Below, piece by piece: positions 51,688-63,999 of a stretch of 64,000 nt of DNA (its first letter is position 1; the number at the start of each line of letters is the position of its first letter). Both the position numbers and the translations under genes were made by a program. The notes beneath the pieces were generated by a model, which saw nothing but the letters and a program-made list of their open reading frames with translations, did no database searches and was not told the DNA's origin. Source of the DNA: Rhipicephalus microplus (taxonomy: Eukaryota > Arthropoda > Arachnida > Ixodida > Ixodidae); contig NC_134705.1 of the NCBI RefSeq assembly GCF_043290135.1, forward strand, positions 39,670,771 through 39,734,770. The letters are read 5' to 3'.

Positions 51688-54600
51688 TGAAACAATTCAA
51701 TAACAAATCAAGAGGCGTTTTCGAAATAAACTACGAGATCCACATAAGGGGAGTCTTGGGATGTGTAGGGTCAAAAGTAGTTGGTTGATTAAGAGAGATA
51801 GTTAGGTGCTTTTGTTGTGAAAAACACGCTAGGCGACTATTGCTTGCAACTGAGGTAATGCTAACAACTATCACCATCTCGAAAGTTTTGGTCTCGGTTC
51901 TTGGTGTTCGTATTTCAAATTTTTACAGTCTTTCATTCAGCTTCATTGTCAAAGTCCATCGTCCATTGTCAAATATTTATCTTGAGAGGTTCATCGTCAC
52001 AATCAACTTCCATGTTTTCCAATGACAAGTGGTGGTTATTTTATACTGCGGATTCTAAATTACGTAACCTATTCATCGCAGCCGAATATGTATGCCTTTC
52101 TAGAGTTGTGATGATTTTTACGAGCTATTGAGAATTTATTGAATCATACATTTTTTCCTATTCTATACCTCACCTACAATATGATAAAGACGTTCTCGTT
52201 GTGTACATAATTTTCATCATTGAATATTCTGTCTCCTTGTCACTGCGTTTGTTTATTTAAAACACGAGTAAATTATGAGTAGAGTACATGGTACAGCTAT
52301 TGTTTGAGCATATATGTATCTCAGCCAACTCGCTCAAATGTTGGTTCGCTTGAAATTACGAATTATTACGAATATTCAATTTAAAATTTATATAAAGCAT
52401 GAGGTACGTTATGACGCTTCACGAAACGTGGTTCCCGCAAGGTCCAGCCACTCTACTTTTCATAACACTAATCGACGTTACTTCCATGGTAAGTACGAGT
52501 ATTCTCGCACTGTGATTCTTGAAAACAAGACAAGATTTGCTTCAGTTGTACACATGTAATCATTGAATCGTTGAAGATATTCCATTCAACACAATCTTGC
52601 AACAGGCCAGGGTTGCGCTGCAAACATGAGTGAAGGAGCAGTCACGTTCCCATCATTATTCGACGCAATGAAAGCTTTGGTTAAATTCTGGGTAACCCAA
52701 CAAGGCAAGGTTGACCCTGAAAAAAGCAGTAACGAAGGTCGTTTAGTTTACAGTCAGAAACAATAAATAAAGATAACTGCGAGAGATCTATTTAGGCTTG
52801 TATCTTTATTCGAACGCCGAAATTGTGACAACCGTACAGTACACATCACCACAGACAAAGTTAGCGTTACACTGCATTTCTCGCATTTCAAGGCCCCAAT
52901 TTTATGCTGTGTTATGGCTGGTTCATGTAAAGTTTGACGAAATTCTGGCTGACTGGAGTGACGCCCGCACATAAAACACAGGCACGCACGCACACCAGTA
53001 TTCATTGTGCAAACACTGCTCGTTATCCACTCTCAAGTGTGTGGACCACATCAATCGCTACAACACAGGTAAATGCTCTCGAACATGATTTGTGAACTAT
53101 AGACTGACTTGCTATAAATATATGATATTGTAACAAACAGCCATAGCACCTGTTTCAATTTAAAACAAATGTCGGTCTCTGTCACATTTTTCGACAAACA
53201 TCCGTTAATACCTAAGCTCGATTCTCCGAATAGGATGATTTTTACGGATGTGGAAAACATGAGCAGACATCAGGTCCGTGAGCGGTAAGTGGACAAAACT
53301 ATGAACGAAACTTAAGGACACACAACAGGGCGCATGCGAATGGTTCAAAACGATGAAATTTCAGAAATAATCAATACGCCAGATTGTTCGAGTTCTTAGC
53401 CGTGTTCTTTAAAAAATTACAAGCACGAGTGTCAGACATCAAAAAGGAACGTTTTTCTTTTCTTTTTTTTTGCATATAGTGTCAACTCTCTCCGCACACC
53501 AGAGTAAAAAACGCGTACAAATTATTTATTTTTAATTTCGACCTCTTTATTACTGAGAATTAGCACGCCAGCCCTGCACCGCAAATGGGCCTTATCTCGA
53601 AGAATCAACACCCACTAAGTTTGTGAAGTTTGCGTCCAGCATGAAGCTTATAACTTAGACATTACTGTTCGATTAACTGTACGACAGTTCCTTATTTGTA
53701 CTTCTTATTACTTACACAACAAGCAGATAAGGGATTCGACACTCGTACGCCATGAGCTTCTGTGTCCGCCGTGACTTATCGACATCAAAAGTGCCTTTTT
53801 TAACATATTGGTATCACGATTATATTCTGGGGACCTTCAAGCACCACAATACCTTTTAGGAATATTGTGGGGCCTGGTATTGCATAGCATCTGTTTATAT
53901 TTAGAGATACAATCTGAATATATTCAAATTCATGTCAGTACTCTTTTAAGGCAGAATGAACTGCTCTTCTCAAATCCCGATGCCCCTTACCTTCATTTAC
54001 GAGTAAACGGAAATGCGTAGCCTATCATGGAACGCGTGGTCAGTTTTCGTGAACTTACTCTGCAGCAGGCGGTATTCCGTAATCGAAGATATTGCTCCAC
54101 CAAAAAGGTTCTTCCTGGTACTGTCGGCAAGCAGCCTTTATGAACAGAAAAACAACATATTTATAAATGGTTAACAGAAAAAGCCCATCTACGCTATATG
54201 TGAGCGCTGGTACTTTTATTAGTTTCCACACAGAAAGGCCGGATATCAAGTCATTTTTCTTTTCTCTAAAAAGAAATGCCCACGCCAATACAGTAATGAC
54301 GGCTTCTCCGAGAAATGGTCTTTTGTACGCAATATTTAGTCATGTGCACTGTTTGTCCTTCAACTATAACGCATAGAGTTTCCTAAATATACACTAGAGG
54401 GAACTCTGGCGCAAGTGTCTACAGTAGCTGCAGCGCACGGCGCATCAGCGGGCATGGGAATGATGGGTAGTACACATATTTGTGTCATCTTGGTACATCT
54501 GGCTCGATGTGTGTTCGTCTTACTTGGAGCTGTTTTAACACAAAAAAAACAGATGTTCAAAGGATCCCTTCACCACGTTATTCTTTTAGGCTTTCCTTTT

Positions 54601-54704
54601 TAATTCGGGCCATGAAGTTCAAATGAAGCTTTTTTGAAGTTTCCCGCGTGAACCCACCTCCCGCCACTTACCCACTCTTTTCTTTGTCATTTCGCGCCGT
54701 CATG
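51688..54704. other. 3-kb AT-rich region, at most one weak exon candidate
   Basis: No transposon or domain recognised apart from the candidate terminal exon at 52626-52766. Poly(T) near 53460. Confidence 0.4.
52626..52766 (+). CDS. Candidate small ORF or terminal exon (uncertain)
   Basis: 46 codons (MSEGAVTFPSLFDAMKAL, then VKFWVTQQGKVDPEKSS...), ending in a TAA that overlaps AATAAA (52762-52767). Upstream, TTGCAACAG before GCCAGGG (near 52605) could be an acceptor site. The polyadenylation signal directly at the stop, and the sensible composition, are the only support. Not recognised as a known family. Confidence 0.25.
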   Translation: MSEGAVTFPSLFDAMKALVKFWVTQQGKVDPEKSSNEGRLVYSQKQ

Positions 54705-54717
54705 ATTTAGAAACTAA

Positions 54718-54866
54718 TTGATATGTAGGGTTTAACGTCCCGATACCAGCATATGAATATAAGAGACGCCGTAGTGGAGGGCTCCCGAATGTCGACCAAC
54801 TGGGGTTCTTTAACCTGCACCCAAATCTGACCACACGGGTCTACAACATTTACGCCTCCATCAATT
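54718..54866 (-). mobile_element. Ruka SINE, 5'-truncated
   Basis: Tail at the left, body to GCCTCCATCAATT, tRNA-like head missing. Duplication of 13 bp with one mismatch: ATTTAGAAACTAA (54705-54717) and ATTCAGAAACTAA (54867-54879). Confidence 0.87.
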
Positions 54867-54879
54867 ATTCAGAAACTAA

Positions 54880-55870
54880 GCGGTTCCCCTATCACATTAT
54901 TATTCCCGGGTGCTTTTATACTGAATAATATCCACACACGGGAGAACGTGTCACGGTGTTTGTCAAGGCTTTGGCACTTGAAGATTTTGGGCAGGAATCT
55001 CGGCCGCGAGTGTTGTCAGTTTGCTGGGCGACGGTATTAATGCTACAGCGGTGGTCATACGTGTACCCGCCAGAACAGATCTCGCCGGAGTCGATCACTG
55101 CAATAACTTTCACTAATTAGAGGTTTGTTTTAATGGTAAAAGCCAGACACAGTTCCATTGTATGATATGCCACGTTCAAGCATGTTACGGTGCGACCTTT
55201 CTCACGTGTTCTAAGACATACTGAATCCAGCGACTGATATTTCTATTAAATCTTCGCACGTTCTGCTATACTGCTAACATCTAAACACACACGCGTGCGA
55301 ACGAGAGAATGTTTAGCTCATCCAATTACATCGACATAACTAGTAAGGTACACCGGGCGATTTTTGCAACTAGCGATATAACGCGTGACAAGAAATGCAC
55401 ACAATGAAAGAACACGAATAGACAAGTTATCATGTAAAATTAGAATACTATACATAGTCATATTTATTTTTAAAAGAAATAAAATAAACTATGTGCAAGC
55501 AATGTTTCACACAGCAAACAGACACAAAACATATCTGAATACTCTTGATTATCATTTAGCAGAAAAGTATCCTGCGCATTACATGTGTTATATTTCGCAA
55601 ATTGTGTTATCCACAATTTGCGAGCCACAATTTTCAAGAAATATTACGTGCACACTGGGCTTGTTGCATTGCCGTTCATACCTTTGTATCCGCGAGCCAC
55701 GTGTGCAAGTGAAACGTGCCAAAAGAAGCAAAAAGTAGGCAACAGGAGAGAACAGAATCATTTTGTCACGGTGTGAAAGTCATTATCAGCAATATAGATC
55801 AGTCAGTTGAATTTGCGCCCTTCAAGCTGGACAAAATGTAGCGCATGGTGATTTCACCAAAATCATTTTT
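54880..55870. other. Spacer with one perfect hairpin
   Basis: No gene recognised. An 11-bp perfect inverted repeat, CGCAAATTGTG / CACAATTTGCG with a 5-nt loop, lies at 55596-55622. Confidence 0.45.
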
Positions 55871-55874
55871 TTTT

Positions 55875-56050
55875 CATTACTTGCCAAGATGCTCCGGTGG
55901 TTACGGCGCTTAATCGCTGACCCGTAGGTCACGGGATCGTATCCCAGTCTGATTTTTTGTTTAGGTGAAACTGCTGGATGGGCCGTGCACTTTCTATAAG
56001 GTGCCCTTCAAAGCACCAAAATTGTAAAATTTCTGGGGATGGTTCAGCAC
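55875..56050 (+). mobile_element. Diverged tRNA-derived SINE
   Basis: GGTGGTTACGGCGC (box A-like) and CGGGATCGTATCCC (box B-like) with the GCTGACCCGTAGGTC anticodon-arm region seen in tick SINEs. The body is barely recognisable (AAAATTTCTGGGG). Confidence 0.5.
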
Positions 56051-56155
56051 TTTGAAGATTGAGTCCTTTAAAAGTCTCGTTCTCCTGCAACTGCTGCTGT
56101 CTTGGTCCGTTAAACACGCAAATGCCAAAGGCGTGGTGAGAAATCGCGGTTTCTG

Positions 56156-56394
56156 CCCCGCCGCGGTGGTCTAGTGGCTAAGGTACTCGGCTGCTGACCC
56201 ACAGGTCGCGGGTTCAAATCCCCACTGTGGTGGCTGCATTTCCTATGGAGGCGGAAATGTTGTAGGCTCGTGTACTCAGATTTAGACGCACGTTAAAGAA
56301 CCCCAGGTGGTCGAAATTTCCAGAGCCCTCCACTACGGCGTCTCTCATAATCATATGGTGGTTTTGGGACGTTAAACCCCACATATCATCTATC
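56156..56394 (+). mobile_element. Ruka SINE, full length
   Basis: CCCCGCCGCGGTGG start, box A TGGTCTAGTGG, box B GGTTCAAATCC, complete body, end CACATATCATCTATC. The exact 17-bp duplication AGAAATCGCGGTTTCTG lies at 56139-56155 and 56395-56411. Confidence 0.95.
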
Positions 56395-56480
56395 AGAAAT
56401 CGCGGTTTCTGTGCAGTCATCATGCTCAGATTGGTTTTCAGGAGTTATTTCAGCACACGAGTCGTATTCAAGCAGAGCAG

Positions 56481-56709
56481 ATTGATATGTGGGGTTTAAC
56501 GTCACAAAACCACCATATGATTGTGAGAGACGCCGTAGTGGAGGGCTCCGGAAATTTCGACCAGCTGGGGTTCTTTAACGTGCACTCAAATTTGAGCACA
56601 CGGGCCTACAGCAGTTTCGCCTCCATCGGAAATGCAGCCGCCGATGCCGGGATTTGATCCCGTGACCTGCGGGTCAGCAGCCGCGCACCTTAGACCACCG
56701 CGGTGGGGC
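56481..56709 (-). mobile_element. Ruka SINE, near full length
   Basis: Complete body and head in minus orientation; a few bases are missing from the box A region (CCTTAGACCACC). The duplication is imperfect: AAGCAGAGCAG (56470-56480) and AAGCAAACCAG (56710-56720). Confidence 0.92.
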
Positions 56710-56720
56710 AAGCAAACCAG

Positions 56721-57784
56721 AACTATAGCTTGTAGCCGTTTCTTCAGCTGCGGCATCTTTTTCACCCGTGGTCGGGTGTGTACAGTGAGGAGCGTTGCCT
56801 TTCGAGAAATCATCAACAAGTGTTACCTTACGATTTTCTGCTGGGTGTTGGTTCACGGGTGTACGTTTTCTCTGCTTCCCTTCAGGTGCCGGTAAGGTCA
56901 CGCTCGCCCAGTATCTTACTCTGCGCGCGAAACGTCTCGCGTTTGTGATTGCACCCTTTCGGAAGGCTAGTAGGCAATTTTGCGTGGCGATGCCATACCA
57001 CAAACGTGAATGAACGCTAAGGTGATGATTCCAGCAGGGAAGTTCATGCAACACGCATAAGAATGCCCGGAACAGACAACCGCCAGGCATGGATGGTGCA
57101 CTCTACAGCGTAAGTAAACTCGTGTTGGATGTGCTGGCAGTTCTCGTCGGAGTTCACGCGTTCTAAGAAATTTATTATAGTCCACTATGCTCTGATGAAG
57201 ACCGGAGTTTATTCGTTTATCACTAGTGAACCTCAATGCTACGGGAAGTCACAGTGCAACTGTAATGACAAACAAGGTTAGGAGGAAGTCTGTCCGAAAA
57301 CTCACGCGTAGTAATTCATACTGCTGATGGGCACCAGTATTACAAAAAAATATTCCGTATCGCAAGCAAGTTTCGATGCGTGCAGTAATGTAAAAAGTGT
57401 TGACATAGCTATCAATGCGACAGGGCTGCCTGACATGCAAAGCCTAACATAGTCATTCCCATAGGCATGCGGTCGCAAACATCAACAGTAAGAAATTATT
57501 CGCTCAGCAAAATAAGCAAAGCACAAATGCAATTATAACTGTACAAAAACATGCTGCGTATACCTCTCTTTCTTCGTTGTAGGTGGAGCCATTCTTGACT
57601 TGTGAAACGCACTTCGCCATCTACGCTTAACAGAGATTAACAATCAACGATGTCTTCTCTAATCGAGCGGGTCATCGCAACAATGCGTTTGCGGTTCACT
57701 TAATGATGCGACAAGAGGCCATTTCTCCAAACGGTCACTATACCTTTTGTTTATTGTATTTTACAGTGCGATATCTTCGCAGTA
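56721..57784. other. Spacer, nothing recognised
   Basis: Overlapping short frames on both strands, no domain. Confidence 0.4.
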
Positions 57785-58690
57785 AACGCCAACATCATTT
57801 TAACCCATGAGAAAGGAGACGTCAATGACTTGAAAAATACAGACCGATCAGTTTACCCTCCATTCTCCACATACTATATACAAAAAGAATAGCTAATAAA
57901 ATTAAGGCAACATTAGAGTTCAATCAAACAATGAAACAAGCAGAATTTTGTACAGGCAACTGCGCAATAGACCATACTAACACTATAAATCAGGTGATAG
58001 AGATATACGCGGAATACAACCAACCCCCATACAAAGCTTCTATAAATTACGAGCAGGCGTTTGATTAAGTCGAGACGTCCCCAGCAATGCAGGCACTACG
58101 GAATCAAGGCATCGTCGAAACCTACATTATCGTACTGGAAGAAACCTACAGTGGATACACAGGCACCATAGCTCTCCATAAAGAAAGCGACAGAATCTCA
58201 ATAAAGAAGGGTGTAACGTATAGGGAAACCCAATCTCTTCAATGCTAATAATCACGTATTTACAAGAGGTTTTCAGGTCCACAGATAGGGAAGCGTTAGG
58301 GATAAGAGTTAACTGAGAGTATCATAGTAACCTTGATTCGCTGATGACAGTGCCTTGATGACAGTGCCTTGATGAGAGTACCTTCACTCAAGGGTCGAAG
58401 TACTGCTCATGATTAGCGAACTGTAACACAAAGCACAACAGTAGCTATGAAAGTAATATGCACAAAACTAAAGTATTGTGCAACAGTCTCGGCAGAAAAT
58501 GCCACTTTTTGGCAGGTGGAGAGACACTGGAAGTTGCAAGGGAATATGTCTACATAGGACAAGTAGTACCCGCAAGAGCCCAACCATGAGAGTGAAATAA
58601 ATAGAAGGATAAGGATGGTGTGGGTCGCATTTTGGCAAGCATTTTCGAGTCTTTTGGCAAGCATTCTCGAACATTAAGAAATCGTAAGTC
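57785..58690 (+). mobile_element. RTE-clade LINE remnant (RT only)
   Basis: Frame fragments give EKGDVNDLKNY.PISLPSIL, AEFCTGNCAIDH, INYEQAFD.VETS, MQALRNQGIVETYI and ISIKKGVT. After a gap come KTKVLCNS and EVAREYVYIGQVV. These are characteristic of RTE-type RTs. Both ends are missing, several stops are present, and the YADD block near 58330 is disrupted by a duplicated TGATGACAGTGCCT. Confidence 0.75.
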
Positions 58691-58734
58691 TTTGATCCCA
58701 GGCTCCAGAAAGATGCAGAAAGATGCAAATAAAA

Positions 58735-58817
58735 TAGGAAATGAAAATTCCTGGTGTGGGTGGGGATCGAACCCAGCGCGTTTGCGTGGCAAACGGATGT
58801 TCTACCACACAGCCACG
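58735..58817 (-). mobile_element. tRNA-like SINE head or tRNA pseudogene
   Basis: Minus strand: GGCTGTGTGGTAGAACATCC (box A region), an anticodon-like stem CGTTT/AAACG, and box B GGGTTCGATCCCC. The acceptor strands do not pair and position 33 is not U, so it is not a working tRNA. It sits at the end of the RTE remnant. Confidence 0.55.
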
Positions 58818-58829
58818 TGTGTACAAACT

Positions 58830-59183
58830 ATTTTCATTCAGAAATAGAAAAATAAATATTTATGAAACCAGATTGGTCTACTCACCAATTTGGATGGTCT
58901 AAAACACTTCATTTTCACCAATTCATCAAACACCTTCATACGATGTGGAGGTTCATTTAACGTTCATTATATCTCAATCACATACTACATGTTGAACAAA
59001 TTTCCCGTGCCGATTTTGCTTTAAGATTCATATGCCTTACGGTCATGCGTTCTACCCAGATACCATTAAGGCCCAGTAACAGTATCATATTATAAAGAAC
59101 ACCACCCTCATTCTGTATTGAAATATAACGCATTCCATGAGGTAGTATCGGCCGATCTTTCTCCAGGGTTCTTTGTACCACGG
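58830..59183. other. Spacer, nothing recognised
   Basis: AT-rich, no signature. Confidence 0.4.
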
Positions 59184-59336
59184 TCCGCCGTGGTGGTCTC
59201 GTGGCTAAGGTACTCCGCTGCTGACCCGCAGGTCGCGGCATCGAATCCCGGCTGCGGCGGCTGCATTTGCGATAGAGGCGGAAGTGTTGTAGACCCGTGT
59301 ACTCAGATTTGGGTGCACGTTAAAGAATCTCAGGTG
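59184..59336 (+). mobile_element. Ruka SINE cut off by LINE E
   Basis: Head and first half of the body (box A TGGTCTCGTGGC, box B CATCGAATCCC, TTAAAGAATCTCAGGTG). At 59337 it stops at the 3' tail of minus-strand LINE E. The missing half may lie beyond the window if LINE E inserted here. Confidence 0.88.
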
Positions 59337-59403
59337 ATTGATTCATTGATTAAAACTTTATTTTTGTCCTGAGAAGACGCAGGGGAGACCCCGCGCCACC
59401 CGG

Positions 59404-62400
59404 CTAATCCCACGTTGGGACCGTCAAGCCGAGCTTGGCGGCCCGTTCATGGGCACTTTGGAGGGCCAGGGTTTGATCCTTAAGTTAGGGGCTGCGTAAG
59501 AGCGCAGCCCACCTGTTCTCGCTGAGGGCTGGGCCGATGGCTTCACATTCCCACAACACATGATTAAATGTGGCTAACAGTCCACAAGCGGTGCAATCCG
59601 CACTTGGATACCGTTCAGGGTAGATGGCATGAAGAACCGCAGGGTTAGGATACGCACTGGCTTGCAATAGTCTTAGGGTGACTGCCTGCGCCCTGCACAA
59701 GGCCGGGTGTGGGAGAGGGAATACCCTTCTTGACTGATAGAAGTGCTTTGTTATTTCGTTGAACGTAAGTAATGGTTCCCAGCGAGGCAGAGGGACTGCG
59801 GAGGCGGCGCGGTCAGTGAGTCCTTGCGCGGCCTCGTGTGCGCCCTCGTTCGGGTTAGAGGTAGAGCCCTCATTTGACCCCAGGTGAGCGGGAAACCAAG
59901 TTAGAGAATGGGGCGTGATACTCTTGACGCTTAGGAGAATGCGGAGGGCCTGAGGGGCTACCATCCCGGTTTCGTAGGCTTTGATAGCCGCCTTGGAATC
60001 GCTGTATACTGACTCTCTGCGACTATCTAGCATAGCCAGCGCGATCGCAACCTGTTTGGCTATCACGGGCTTCGATGTGCGTACTGTGGTGGAGCAAGTG
60101 AGCCTGGAATTTGAGTCGACGATGGAAACAGCGAATGTCTTTTGTTGGACATATGGCGCAGCATCCACAAAGCTTGCATCAGTGAGGTTGCTACGGACGT
60201 GCTCGAGCAGAGCGCTACCCCTGGCCCTACGTCGACCGACGTTGTGCGCTGGACGCATATTGCGGAGAATGGGTGCGATGTGCAGTTGATACCTGATGTT
60301 TCTGGGAATCTGCATGGAATCGGGGCACTGGTCAATAGAGTTGAGGACCAATTCATCGAGTATCTTGCGGCCCGATTCGGTTCCGGAAAGCCTGAGCAGC
60401 TGTGAGCACTCTTGCGCCTCCATTATCTCTTCGAGTGTATTGTGAACACTGAGCTTCAAAAGGTTTTAAGTGCGAGTGCTTACAGGCAAGCCGAGCGCGA
60501 GCTTCAAGACCTTTCTTATGAGGGAATTGAGCTTACTTCTCTCTGCAACATACCAATTATACATGGCCGCCGAGTACGAAAGGTGGCAGAGCACAAACGC
60601 ATGTATGATGCGGATGAGATTGTCTTCCTTGATTCCCCGGTGTCTGTTGGTGGTCCTCCGGATGAGGCCGAGAGCACTTTCCACCTTTGTAGTGATCTGT
60701 CTGAGTGCAGCTCCGTTAGCGCCGTTGGACTGGATATACATTCCCAATATTCGAAGCGAATCCACTCTGGGCACTGGGGACCCGTCACCAGTGAACAGCC
60801 GTATTTCACTTTGAGACGCAGGTTTCCAGTCACGGTGGCCGCCACCTCGGGGTCTTTTTTTGTAGAGCAGAAGTTCAGATTTCGATGGGGAGCACCTGAG
60901 ACAGGTGGGATGGAGGAAAAGGTCGGTCACGTTGATTGCGCGCTGCATGGCCTCCTACGCTTGACCATCGCACCCGCCGGTGCACCAGAGGGTTATATCA
61001 TCTGCGTAGATGGTATGATTGATTCCTTGAATCTTCGCGAGTTCCTTGGAGCCCGATCATCACATAGTTAAATAGTGTTGGTGAAATAACTGAGCCCTGA
61101 GGCGTGCCGTGGGAACCAAGGTTGATCTCTCGTGAGAAGTACTCTTCGACCTTGAGCTTGGTAGTTCTCTGGTAAAGAAAGGATTTCACGAAGTCGTAGA
61201 CCCTTTTCCCTAGCCCTGGGCTGGCAATAGACTGGAGAATTAATTCGTGAGAAACGTTGTCGGAAGCCTTCTCCAGGTCTATTCCAAGGATGGCTCTGGC
61301 ATCTTCTGTGCTCCGGTCGATGATCTGATGCTTTATCAGCTTCATGGCATTCTGTGTTGAGAGACCAGCTCTGAAACCAATCATATTGTGGGTGTACATG
61401 TCATTGGTCTCAAGGTGCACCTTGAGTCGGTTCAGAAGGGCGTGCTCTGCGACCTTATCGACACAGGAAGTTAAGGAAATCGGTCTTAGATTATCTATTC
61501 TTGGTGCTTTACTAGGTTTTGGGATTAGAACTGTGTAGGCCGTCTTCCATTGTGTGGGGACCTCCCCACTGGGCCACACCTCATTAATCATTTCCGTAAG
61601 GAATTCGATGGAGTCATCATCAAGGTTCTTGAGCATTTTATTGGTTATGCCATCAGGGCCAGGGGCGGATTCGGCATTTAGGGAAAAGAAAGCTTGCCAT
61701 ATCTCGGCCACAGTATAGTCCTGGTCCAACTCCGGCACGTCGCACCCTGCGCAATCCGAAAACTGTGTAAGTGCAGAGCTATCCGCGACTCGCCGATATC
61801 TGTCTATAAGCTTGTCGACAACCATTTCGTCCGGGGTAGAGTCAATAGCAAGATGGATGGCTCGCGCGGGGGATCGCCTCTGGCTGGACCTGGTGCTGCC
61901 CTGACCGAGAAGGTGTTTGAGAAGACCCCAGCTCTTCCCTGATCTGAGCTGACCCTCGATGCTCTCACAGAACTCATGCCATTGTTGTTTACACAAGGTT
62001 TTGCAGTGCTTCTCGATCGCCCTGTTAACCTCAGAAATCTTCTTCCGGAGCCTCCTGTTATGCTTCTGTCCCTTCCACCTCGTCAGTAGGGCTGGCTTGG
62101 CTTCTGTTAGGTGTGCGAACTTGCTGTCCATGTTTTCAACATCAAGGTCAGTGACGACCTCCTTGGTCGCTGCCGTAGCGTCATCTATGATTCCTTTGTA
62201 CCATTCTTCAAAGTCTGTGCCAGCCATCGGTGCTCTGTCAGCTCTGACTTCGCAAAAAACGTCCCAGTCGACCACCTTGAATTTTTTCGTCCTAAAGCGG
62301 GCAATCGCGAAGGATACCTCGATGGCGTAGTGGTCACTTCCGAGGTCTAGAGCCGTGTTGACCCACTTGACCCCACCTATATTCTTCACAAAAGTCAGGT

Positions 62401-62995
62401 CCGGGGTGGTATCCCGAAATGTGGAGTTACCTCTCCTAGTGGGGAAATCCTTGTCAGTGATAAGCGTCAAGTCGGCTTCTGTCGCAGTCTGCCATAGCTC
62501 GCGTCCCTTGGGGGTATCATACATGTATCCCCACACACTGTTTGGGGCGTTGAAATCCCCTACGACTACAAGGGGGTAACTACTGGCCATGCTCACAGCC
62601 CTTTTGAGGAGAGAGTTGGCTCTCGCCCTGCGATTACTAGTACTGCAGTATACGTTGAGAATAAAAAGGGTATTTCTTCGAAGACGCTTCTTGGGTGAGT
62701 TCATTAAAATTTCAGTCATTACGTACTCAATGCCATCAGCAACTGCACCGAGGTCACGCGATAGGTAATTGTACCTTTTGCTGACAAGTGTGGCAACTCC
62801 CCTACCTCCTGAATGTGATGACGCTACTTGGTAACCCGGGAGTTTGATGGGGGTGCCAGACGCAACTTCCTGAAGAGTGATGATTTGGGGCTTAACATCT
62901 AGAGTTCTTAAATATTGCTGTAGAATGGCCTTTTTGTGAGTAAACCCGCCACAGTTCCATTGCCAGATTCGGAAGTTTTCGTCCACACTATTCAT
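59404..62995 (-). pseudogene. LINE E ORF2 (EEP-RT-RNase H) pseudogene
   Basis: The ATG at 62995 gives FRIWQWNCGGF. EEP follows (LQEVASGTPI, GDFNAPNSVWG, GSDHYAIE), then RT (SAPGPDGITNKMLKN, IPKPSKAPRIDNLRPISLTS, GIDLEKASDNVSH, HGTPQGSVISP). The frame shifts near 61050, and the intact YADDITLW is at about 61008-60985. Another stop follows (near 60955), then a frame change near 60460. RNase H: SFVDAAPYV, AKQVAIALAM, YSDSKAAI, NEGAHEAAQ. The C-terminal motif is CTACGLLATFNHVLWEC. A TAA near 59485 precedes the last ~30 codons, which end VPTWD before TAG at 59406-59404. Confidence 0.86.
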
Positions 62996-63097
62996 GTTTA
63001 GGCTGAGGGGATGGTTGAGCAGCTATCGCGGCCCGAAGGATCGCGCCCTCAGTCGGTGGCGCTAGTACTCTGCGTTGTGCTGGGACCTGCAAAGGAG

Positions 63098-63999
63098 TCA
63101 GACTGGGGTCTCTCCTCGCATCGACTCTTTCTTGCTTATGCGTTCACTGAGTGCTCCTAATCCCATCTTGGGGTGCGCCACGGCTTCTTGAATTTTCGCT
63201 AAGGTAGCCTGCATGTTCACAAAGGAAACCTTGAGTTCCGACAGTAAGTTTACCGCCTCTTCTTCTTGTGTGTTCTCAACCGCTCGGCGCTTGGTTCCGC
63301 TAGGCCTGTGAAGTGCCTCAGACGTATCCATGGCGACCGGGGTTGGGGCGGGCTGCGCCGAAGGGGGCGAGGACGCGAGCTTTCTAATCTCCACCATCTC
63401 CACTGCTAGCCTGCTCAATTCTTGCTTAAGCGGCGCGTTTTCTTTCTTCAGCTGCTCGTTAGCTCGTCGCATCTTGTCGAGCTCACTCACGTGGGGAGAA
63501 CCGCGATTCGATTCGTCGCCTCTAGGAGACTCACGTCTTCCTCGGGCCTTGTCGGCTCAGGAGAGCGTCGGCTTCTTGCTGTTAGAGGTGGTGGGCGTGC
63601 TGGAGCGGGACCTTGCCGACCCAGACGAAACGTGCCCCGGCCTTGAGTTGCAGCGAGGCTGAGAAGTGGAACTTCCCTGGGCACGTTCTGTCAATCTGGA
63701 GCGCGAGCCGGAACATTCCTTGGAGACACCACGGCGCCTGGATCCGGAGCGGCCTCCCGAGCGTCCCCTGGAACGGGGGCATCCTCTGCGCTGAGCATCC
63801 GTGGTGGGTGACGAAGACTGGAACTCGTCCGCAGTGTCGAGGTGACGTTGCGGGGACGGTGACGCAGCACCAGCCATTCTGGCACGCTCACTGCGACGAC
63901 GGCGCACAATGTACGGGATCTTGAACCTTTGAGCACAGTCTTCACTAGCCGTGAGATGCTGGCCACCACAGAGTTTGCACTTGGGAGTACACACATGTT
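63098..63999 (-). pseudogene. LINE E ORF1 C-terminal half, one nonsense codon
   Basis: Enters at the third zinc knuckle (CKLCGGQHLTASEDC), then IPYIVRRRRSERAR, an Arg/Ser-rich stretch, KKPTLS followed by TGA (63559-63557) where LINE D has a Trp context (SWAERV). It continues in the same frame to a coiled coil (MSELDKMRRANEQLKKEN onward) and a stop at 63098. A single-base TGG-to-TGA change explains the break. Confidence 0.8.

Noticed and set aside
57785..58690. Recent horizontal transfer of a BovB-like element
   Set aside because: The fragment is heavily decayed and short; nothing in the window links it to a vertebrate source.
58735..58817. Functional tRNA gene
   Set aside because: Box A and box B are present, but the acceptor stem does not pair and U33 is missing; a SINE head or pseudogene fits better.
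60412..61071. 219-codon plus-strand frame
   Set aside because: It lies antisense to LINE E ORF2, which has clear RT motifs on the other strand.
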